Shown here piece by piece: positions 41,229-46,245 of a DNA stretch of 46,245 bases. Each line of letters begins with the position of its first letter. Positions within the stretch are counted from its first letter, which is position 1. The DNA is from Streptomyces sparsogenes. GTDB taxonomy: Bacteria > Actinomycetota > Actinomycetes > Streptomycetales > Streptomycetaceae. The notes beneath the pieces are model-generated. The model worked only from the letters and a program-made list of their open reading frames with translations. It made no database searches and was not told where the DNA came from. The position numbers were made by a program, and so were the translations under genes. The stretch lies in assembly GCF_001704635.1 (NCBI RefSeq), contig NZ_MAXF01000012.1, forward strand, positions 1 through 46,245, written 5' to 3'.

Positions 41229-42284
41229 TCACAGCCCCAGCCGCGCCAGCGCCTTCTCCGCGTCCGCCGCACACGCCCCGGACCCGGCCTCGTCCCACGC
41301 CGCCGCGCACAGCGCCCGCAGCCCGTCGATCGGGTCGTCGCCCTCCCCCTCCAGCACCAGCGCGCCCTGGCGCACCCGGGCCAGCCAGCCGCCACAGCGG
41401 AAGCCGCCGTCCGCCCCCGACCCCGCGGGCTCCACCTCGGGCTGGGGCGCCAGCAGGCCCCTCAGGTCGCGGTCCACATAGCTCGGCCGGTGCCGGGGCT
41501 CGGCGGCCAGCAGCCCCGCCGGGGAGGTCACCCCGGTCAGGACCAGCAGCGAGTCGACGCCGCCCGCGTACGCGCCCTCGATGTCGGTGTCCAGCCGGTC
41601 CCCCACCACCAGCGGCCGGCGCGCGCCGGTCCGCAGGATCGTCTCCCGGTGCATCGGGGGCAGCGGCTTCCCCGCGACCTGCGGGGAGCGGCCCGTGACG
41701 ATCCGTACGACCTCCACCGCCGCGCCATTGCCCGGCGCGATGCCCCGGCCGCTCGGAATCGTGAGGTCCGCGTTGGAGGCGAACCACGGCAGGCCGCGCG
41801 CCACCGCGTACCCGGCCTCCGCCAGCCGCTCCCAGGGCAGCTCCGGCCCGCCGTACCCCTGGACCACCGCCGCCGGGTCGTCGTCCGCCGACTCCACCGG
41901 CACCAGACCCCGCTCGCGCAGCGCCACCCGCAGCCCCTCGCCGCCGATCACCAGCACCCGGGCCCCGGCCGGGAGCTGCTCGGCGATCAGCCGGGCCACC
42001 GCCTGCGCCGAGGTGATCACGTCCTCGGGCCCGGCCGGCACCCCGAGCCGGGTCAGATGCTCCGCCACCGCCTCCGGCGTCCGCAGCGCGTTGTTCGTCA
42101 CGTACGCCAGCCGCATCCCGCCGTCCCGCGCGGCGCCCAGCGACTCCACGGCGTGCTCGATCGCCTCGCCCCCCGCGTAGACCACCCCGTCGAGGTCCAG
42201 CAGGGCGGTGTCGTACGCCTCGCTCAGCGGCCGCTCACTGGCCGCGGGCCGGGTCCGGGCGTTCTGGGTGACGGGGGGATTCAT
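41229..42284 (-). CDS. HAD-IIA family phosphatase
   Basis: A 351-residue haloacid dehalogenase of subclass IIA (NagD/phosphoglycolate phosphatase type). Motif I is DLDGVVY at 30-36 (DxD nucleophile pair Asp30, Asp32). Motif II is the threonine in LAYVTNNALRT, the lysine of motif III is in VAGKPLPPMH, and motif IV is VVGDRLDTDIEGAYAGG. The C2A-type cap lies between motifs II and III. A C-terminal extension of ~80 residues (ARVRQGALVLEGEGDDPIDG) resembles what is found in actinobacterial relatives. ATG 42284 has GAGGAG ten bases upstream. Substrate probably a small phosphorylated metabolite; unknown. Divergent from the DUF1015 gene. Confidence 0.92.
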   Translation of the reverse strand: MNPPVTQNARTRPAASERPLSEAYDTALLDLDGVVYAGGEAIEHAVESLGAARDGGMRLAYVTNNALRTPEAVAEHLTRLGVPAGPEDVITSAQAVARLIAEQLPAGARVLVIGGEGLRVALRERGLVPVESADDDPAAVVQGYGGPELPWERLAEAGYAVARGLPWFASNADLTIPSGRGIAPGNGAAVEVVRIVTGRSPQVAGKPLPPMHRETILRTGARRPLVVGDRLDTDIEGAYAGGVDSLLVLTGVTSPAGLLAAEPRHRPSYVDRDLRGLLAPQPEVEPAGSGADGGFRCGGWLARVRQGALVLEGEGDDPIDGLRALCAAAWDEAGSGACAADAEKALARLGL

Positions 42285-42362
42285 GGGGGACACGCTCCTC
42301 GCATGTATGTGCGTCTGCCCCCCGATCATCGCCTATCACGCCGGACGGCATAGCATTCACTG

Positions 42363-43661
42363 ATGAGCATTCCAGGGCCTGTCGGGCAAGGTCTTCAGCT
42401 CGCCCCGTTCCGGGGATTGCGCTACGTCGCGGAGCGGGTCGGCAGCCTGGCCGCCGTCACCTCCCCGCCCTACGACGTCGTGGTGCGGCCCGACGGGCTG
42501 CGCGCGCTCGAGACGGCGGACCCGTACAACATCGTCCGCCTCATCCTCCCCCAGGCCGGCACCCCCGCCGACCGCCACCGGCAGGCCGCCGAGACCCTGC
42601 GCCGCTGGCAGGCCGACGGGATACTCGCCCCCGACCCCGAGCCCGCGCTCTACGTCTACGAGCAGCGCGACGGCCACCTGCTGCAACGGGGGATCATCGG
42701 CGCCCTGCGGCTGAGCCCGCGCGAGGAGGGCGTGGTCCTCCCGCACGAGGAGGTCATGCCGCACGTCGTGGACGACCGCGCCGCCCTGATGCGCGCCACC
42801 GACGCCAACCTGGAGCCGCTGCTGCTCGCCTACCGCAGCGACGGCTCGGTCACCGGCGCCGCCTCCGTCGTCGAACGCACCGCCCGGCTCCGCCCGTTGC
42901 TGTCCACGACCACCGAGGACGGCTTCAGCCACCACCTGTGGCGGGTGACCGACCCGGCCGACCTCGCCGAGATCGCCGCCGACCTGCGCCACCGGCAGGC
43001 CCTCATCGCCGACGGCCACCACCGCTGGGCCACCTACCTGCGGCTGCGCGAGGAGCGGACGGAGCCCGGCCCCTGGGACTTCGGGCTGGTCCTGCTCGTC
43101 GACACCGCCCGCTATCCGCTGCGGGTCAGGGCCATCCACCGGCTGCTCCACCAGTTGTCGCCCGCCGACGCGCTGGCCGCCCTGGGCGCCCCGGAGGGCT
43201 CCGCCTTCCGCGTACGGGCGGTCGACGGCCCGCTCCCCCAGGCCCTGGCCACCCTCGCGAAGGCCGCCGACGAGCCGGGGGCCGGCAACGCCTTCCTGCT
43301 CGCCGGGGACGGCGGCTTCCACCTCCTGGACCGCCCCGACCCCGCGCTCCTGGCGCGTACGGTCCCCACCGACCGGCCGGAGGCCTGGCGCACCCTCGAC
43401 GCGACGGTCCTGCACGCCCTGCTGCTCCGGCACATCTGGCAGGTCCCGGACACCCCCGGCCACATCGGCTACCTCCATGACGCGGCGGCGGCCGTGGAGC
43501 AGGCGGAGCGGCACGGCGGCACGGCGGTGCTGATGCACCCGGTGCGGGAAGGGGTCGTCCACGACCTGGCCCGCCAGGGGATCCCCATGCCGCACAAGTC
43601 CACCTCCTTCGGGCCGAAGCCCGCCTCGGGCCTGGTCCTGCGGAGCCTCGCGCTCGGCTGA
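42363..43661 (+). CDS. DUF1015 family protein
   Basis: A 432-residue protein of the DUF1015 family, which I know only as conserved and uncharacterised (probably a metabolic enzyme). Family signatures are PFRGLRYVAERVGSLAAVTS, SPPYDVV, YNIVRLILP, ALYVYEQ, the ADGHHRWATYLRLRE motif and HPVREGVVHDL near the end. The DGHHR motif may be catalytic. There is no Shine-Dalgarno before the ATG and a TAGCAT -10-like hexamer ends 6 bases upstream, which would make the message leaderless. It ends at a strong bidirectional hairpin. Confidence 0.9.
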   Translation: MSIPGPVGQGLQLAPFRGLRYVAERVGSLAAVTSPPYDVVVRPDGLRALETADPYNIVRLILPQAGTPADRHRQAAETLRRWQADGILAPDPEPALYVYEQRDGHLLQRGIIGALRLSPREEGVVLPHEEVMPHVVDDRAALMRATDANLEPLLLAYRSDGSVTGAASVVERTARLRPLLSTTTEDGFSHHLWRVTDPADLAEIAADLRHRQALIADGHHRWATYLRLREERTEPGPWDFGLVLLVDTARYPLRVRAIHRLLHQLSPADALAALGAPEGSAFRVRAVDGPLPQALATLAKAADEPGAGNAFLLAGDGGFHLLDRPDPALLARTVPTDRPEAWRTLDATVLHALLLRHIWQVPDTPGHIGYLHDAAAAVEQAERHGGTAVLMHPVREGVVHDLARQGIPMPHKSTSFGPKPASGLVLRSLALG

Positions 43662-43690
43662 CGACATAAAACGCGGGGGGGCGGAACGCG

Positions 43691-43722
43691 GTGAGGGCGG
43701 AACCCTTGGGTTCCGCCCTCAC
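43691..43722. terminator. Bidirectional terminator between DUF1015 and TPR genes
   Basis: gtgagggcggaaccc (43691-43705) pairs perfectly with gggttccgccctcac (43708-43722), a 15-bp stem with a 2-base loop, between two convergent genes (stops at 43661 and 43760). Serves both strands. Confidence 0.85.
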
Positions 43723-43759
43723 TCAGCTCTCTCGGCCCTCGGCTCTTCTTCGGCCGGGG

Positions 43760-45868
43760 TCAGCCGCCGTCGGCCTCGCGCTCCGGACGGTCGGGCTCGG
43801 TGGCCTCGGTGCCCTCCGCAGTCTCGGCGGCAGGCTCGGCGTCGTCCTCGGGCTCGTCCCCGACCTTGTCACCGGCCTCGTCCTCGGCCTTGTCCTCGAC
43901 CGGTGCCTCCTCGGGCTCCGTGGCCTTCTCCGACGCCGCGAGTTCCTCGGGCTCAGCGAGTTCCTCCGGCTCCTCCGGGGCGAGCGCGTCCACGAACTCC
44001 ACGCCGTCCAGCTCCGCGAGCCGGTCGGACGCGTCCGTGGTCCCGCCCTGGTCCGCCTCCAGCGCCTTGGCGAACCACTCCCGGGCCTCGTCCTCACGGC
44101 CGACGGCCAGCAGCGCGTCGGCGTACGCGTAGCGCAGCCGCGCGGTCCACGGCTGTACGGACTGGGAGGCCAGCTCAGGGCTCTGCAGCGTCACCACGGC
44201 GGCGTCGGCCTGTCCCATGTCGCGCCGGGCGCCCGCCGCGACCAGCCGCATCTCGACCTGCCCGGCCCGGTCCAGCTTCTGCACCTCGGGCTCGCCGGCC
44301 ATCGCCAGAGCCCGCTCCGGGCGACCCATGCCGCGCTCGCAGTCGGCCATCACGGGCCACAGGTCGGCGGTGCCGGTCATCCGCCGCGCCGCGCGGAACT
44401 CCGCCAGCGCCTCCGCGTACTTCGCGACGGCGTACGAGGCGAAGCCCGCGGCCTCGCGCACGGCCGCCACGCGGGAGGCGAGCCGCAGCGCCACGCGCGA
44501 GTACTCGTACGCCCGCTCGGGCTCGTCGTCCAGCAGCTTGGCGACCATCACGAGGTTCTTCGCCACGTCGTCGGCGAGCGTCTTGGGCAGGCTCATGAGC
44601 TCCTGCCGCACGCTCTTGTCGATCTCGTCCCCGGTCACGTCCTCGGGGATCGGCAGCCGCTTGACCGGCTCACGGTCACGGTCCCGGTCGCGGCCGCGGT
44701 CGTCCCGGCGCCCGTAGCCGCCGGACCGGTCGTCCCGGCGCCCATAGCCGCCGGACCGGTCGTCCCGGCGCTTGTAACCGCCACCGGAACCCTCGTCGCG
44801 GCCCCGGCCCTGGCCCCCGTACGGCCGACGCGGTCCACGGTCGTCCCGCCCGCGGAAACCGCCTTCGCGGTCGTCCCGGCGCGGCGCGCGCGGCCGGTCG
44901 TCACGGCGGTCGTCACGGCGCTCATCACGCCGGTCGTCGCGGCGGAAGCCGCCACGGTCGTCGTCACGGCGGAAGGAGGGCCGATCGTCACGGCGCTCGT
45001 ACCCGCCGCCGGCGCGCCCACCACGGTCGCGGTCGTCGCGGCGCGGCCCGCGCGGCCGCTCATCACGGCGCTCGTCGCGCCGGTCGTCGCGGCGGAAGCC
45101 GCCACGGTCGTCGTCACGGCGGTACGAGGGCCGGTCGTCGCGGCGCTCGTCCCGCCGGTCGCCGCGCTGGTCATCCCTGCGGTAATCACGACGGTCCTCG
45201 CGGCGGTCGTCACGCCGGAAGCCACCGCGATCGTCGTCGCGCCGGAAGCCGCCACGGTCATCGTCACGGCGGAACCCCGGCCGGTCGTCACGGTCCCGAC
45301 GGAATCCGCCCTGGCGGAACCCTCCCTCGCGGTCGTCGCGGCGCGGCCCGCGCGGCCGCTCATCACGGCGCTCGTCGCGCCGGTCGTCGCGGCGGAAGCC
45401 GCCACGGTCGTCGTCACGGCGGTACGAGGGCCGGTCGTCGCGGCGCTCGTCCCGCCGGTCGTCACGACGGTCGAACCCGCCACCTGGACGGCCGCCCCGG
45501 TCGTCACGGCGTCCGTACCCGCCGGGCCGTCCGCCGCGGTCGTCGTCACGGCGAGGACCACGCGGCCGGTCGTCGCGACGGTCGTCGCGACGGTCGTCAC
45601 GCCGGAAGCCACCGCGGTCCTCATCGCGGCGGAAGCCGCCACGGTCCCCACGGTCCCGGTCCCGGTCCCGGTCGCGGTTGTCGTCGCGGCGGAAGCCACC
45701 GCGGTCGTCATCCCGCCGGGGGCGGTAGGGGCGCTCGTCGCGTCCGCGACGGAACCCGCCACGATCGCCATCACGTCGCGGCCCGGACTCGCGGAAGTCG
45801 CGCCGGTCACCGCCGTCCCGGCGCCGCGGCTCCCGATCCGGACGATCGTCGGGGGAGTTGGTGGACAT
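43760..45868 (-). CDS. TPR protein with a ~395-residue Arg/Asp/Gly-rich disordered N-terminus
   Basis: A 702-residue protein. About residues 1-395 are an almost pure polyampholyte of RRDDR, DRGGFRRDD and GGYGRRDD units with evenly spaced Phe/Tyr, like RGG-box regions of RNA-binding and condensate-forming proteins. About 400-630 are tetratricopeptide-like helices (AYEYSRVALRLASRVAAVRE, ASYAVAKYAEALAEFRAARR, RYAYADALLAVGREDEAREW). About 635-702 are Glu/Asp/Ala-rich and acidic. The ATG has AGGAG nine bases upstream. It lies just past the 5S terminator. A role in RNA or ribosome-linked assemblies is inference only. The first third of the gene is internally repetitive at DNA level. Confidence 0.88.
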   Translation of the reverse strand: MSTNSPDDRPDREPRRRDGGDRRDFRESGPRRDGDRGGFRRGRDERPYRPRRDDDRGGFRRDDNRDRDRDRDRGDRGGFRRDEDRGGFRRDDRRDDRRDDRPRGPRRDDDRGGRPGGYGRRDDRGGRPGGGFDRRDDRRDERRDDRPSYRRDDDRGGFRRDDRRDERRDERPRGPRRDDREGGFRQGGFRRDRDDRPGFRRDDDRGGFRRDDDRGGFRRDDRREDRRDYRRDDQRGDRRDERRDDRPSYRRDDDRGGFRRDDRRDERRDERPRGPRRDDRDRGGRAGGGYERRDDRPSFRRDDDRGGFRRDDRRDERRDDRRDDRPRAPRRDDREGGFRGRDDRGPRRPYGGQGRGRDEGSGGGYKRRDDRSGGYGRRDDRSGGYGRRDDRGRDRDRDREPVKRLPIPEDVTGDEIDKSVRQELMSLPKTLADDVAKNLVMVAKLLDDEPERAYEYSRVALRLASRVAAVREAAGFASYAVAKYAEALAEFRAARRMTGTADLWPVMADCERGMGRPERALAMAGEPEVQKLDRAGQVEMRLVAAGARRDMGQADAAVVTLQSPELASQSVQPWTARLRYAYADALLAVGREDEAREWFAKALEADQGGTTDASDRLAELDGVEFVDALAPEEPEELAEPEELAASEKATEPEEAPVEDKAEDEAGDKVGDEPEDDAEPAAETAEGTEATEPDRPEREADGG
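44701..44770. repeat. 30-bp tandem coding repeat (GGYGRRDDRS)
   Basis: cgtcccggcgcccgtagccg plus ccggaccggt forms a 30-bp unit at 44701-44730, copied with one change at 44731-44760 and partly at 44761-44770. It encodes a ten-residue GGYGRRDDRS repeat at the end of the disordered region. Confidence 0.85.
45027..45161. repeat. Exact 135-bp direct repeat, copy A (300-bp offset)
   Basis: Bases 45027-45161 are identical to 45327-45461, a spacing of exactly 300 bp. The copies encode the same 45 residues of the disordered region (DDRPSYRRDDDRGGFRRDDR and on to RPRGPRRDD). Complete synonymous identity indicates recent duplication or gene conversion. Confidence 0.93.
45327..45461. repeat. Exact 135-bp direct repeat, copy B
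   Basis: Second copy of the sequence at 45027-45161, in the same reading frame. The 165 bp between the copies are also built from shorter related units (ggaagccgccacggtcgtc). Short-read assembly across here should be checked for collapse. Confidence 0.93.
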
Positions 45869-45944
45869 CGACGTGACTCCTGTCTTGAGGTACTGCGGCC
45901 ATTCTCGCGCATCGGACGTGCCAACGCGTTACAGCAAAAACAAA

Positions 45945-45986
45945 AGGACCCCTGGTCCCAGCATGAACGCTGGGACCAGGGGTCCT
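45945..45986 (-). terminator. Strong rho-independent terminator of the rRNA operon
   Basis: aggacccctggtcccagc (45945-45962) pairs perfectly over 18 bp with gctgggaccaggggtcct (45969-45986), loop atgaac. On the minus strand the stem is followed by TTTGTTTTT, a true U-tract, rare in this GC-rich genome. It ends 9 bases past the 5S gene and so closes the operon. Confidence 0.95.
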
Positions 45987-45994
45987 CAAAGATT

Positions 45995-46113
45995 GTTCGG
46001 CGGCGTCCTACTCTCCCACAGGGTCCCCCCTGCAGTACCATCGGCGCTGAAAGGCTTAGCTTCCGGGTTCGGAATGTAACCGGGCGTTTCCCTAACGCAA
46101 TGACCACCGAAAC
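45995..46113 (-). rRNA. rrf: 5S ribosomal RNA
   Basis: About 119 nt on the minus strand. The sequence reads GTTTCGGTGGTCATTGCGTT at the 5' end, has GAACCCGGAAGCTAAGC in the middle and ends in GGACGCCGCCGAACA, the Streptomyces 5S pattern; the two ends pair to form helix I. Edges may be off by a few bases. It follows the 23S gene (outside the window) by about 130 bases and precedes a strong terminator. Confidence 0.95.
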
Positions 46114-46245
46114 CCTATTGCCCATCCCGCGAATGCGGGGATTGGACAGGGCAGCGAACAAGCACACTGTTCAGTTAAGTGCGGCTCAACCGGTGCGACT
46201 GTTCGCAACCCGGGAACCACGCAGTGGACGCGAGCAACTGAGGAC
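46114..46245 (-). other. 23S-5S internal transcribed spacer, window ends at 23S 3' edge
   Basis: On the minus strand the last window bases GTCCTCAGTTGCTCGCG match the junction just after the end of Streptomyces 23S rRNA (which ends near ...GGGCTTGTCC). The spacer holds a hairpin atcccgcg-aat-gcggggat (around 46124-46142), probably a processing or spacer stem near the 5S 5' end. No tRNA lies in it. Confidence 0.85.

Noticed and set aside
44680..45800. CRISPR-like repeat array
   Set aside because: Repeats are in frame, encode amino-acid units, have no constant spacers, and there are no cas genes.
44635..46167. Long Thr/Ala-rich open frame (510 codons) on the minus strand, and other long frames overlapping the TPR gene
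   Set aside because: It is an out-of-frame reading of the RDDR repeat region; composition (Ser/Thr/Ala strings) is an artefact of the repeat, and the real TPR frame has the ribosome binding site and conserved C-terminal domain.
46114..46245. tRNA in the rRNA spacer
   Set aside because: No cloverleaf or tRNA consensus; only a spacer hairpin is present.

Overview
This window is a piece of an actinobacterial chromosome, almost certainly Streptomyces or a very close relative. The DNA is very GC-rich with G/C-dominated third codon positions, GTG and even TTG starts are common, many genes overlap by 4 bases (GTGA, ATGA or TTGA), and the gene order (der-plsC-cmk-tyrA-aroH-rluB-scpB-scpA-parA-ald, then Nudix-pyrG, recN-nadK-tlyA) is the conserved core order I know from Streptomyces. 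The last 131 bases are a 23S-5S spacer that stops at the 3' edge of a 23S gene, and the first bases cut into a cytochrome oxidase gene. The window therefore looks like a complete draft contig broken at an rRNA operon.

Layout. 1-6.6 kb: 3' part of a cytochrome c oxidase subunit I gene with a reading-frame break at the edge, a WYL regulator, a tiny membrane protein, a GT4 glycosyltransferase with a coupled partner of unknown function, and two unknown proteins, one with a C2HC-type putative zinc site. 6.6-17.7 kb (minus strand): der, an acyltransferase carrying an in-frame palindromic DNA element, cmk, prephenate dehydrogenase, chorismate mutase, a pseudouridine synthase, scpB, scpA, a small RHH-like protein, an orphan ParA, and alanine dehydrogenase. 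The parA-RHH-scpA-scpB block joins a segregation ATPase to the two SMC accessory subunits. 17.9-22.6 kb: a nucleotide-binding TPR protein with a Walker A Lys-to-Arg change, a Nudix hydrolase and CTP synthase. 23.0-29.2 kb: GH15 glucosidase/trehalase, PucR regulator, secreted GH64 beta-1,3-glucanase with a palindromic LacI-type operator, and a second GT4 enzyme. 29.4-33.9 kb: recN, nadK, tlyA, a small protein and an SCP2-like protein.

33.8-37.1 kb is an iron-siderophore ABC importer (ATPase plus two permeases, no binding protein) behind a perfect 20-bp iron-box palindrome. 37.1-41.2 kb looks like an accessory insertion: a LysR regulator divergent from an epoxide hydrolase / fumarylacetoacetase-family / SCO6745-family operon, with a textbook T-N11-A LysR box between them. 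41.2-46.2 kb returns to core genes: a HAD-IIA phosphatase, a DUF1015 protein, a TPR protein with a roughly 400-residue Arg/Asp/Gly-rich disordered N-terminus, and the end of the rRNA operon (5S with a strong terminator).

Most unusual items: (1) a 120-bp palindromic element inserted in frame in the acyltransferase gene; (2) the R/D/G-rich disordered TPR protein beside the rRNA operon, whose gene holds an exact 135-bp direct repeat with a 300-bp offset; (3) the parA-RHH-scpAB operon; (4) the LysR-controlled catabolic cassette; (5) several VNTR-like intergenic repeats. All functional statements are made by reading motifs; no database search was run.
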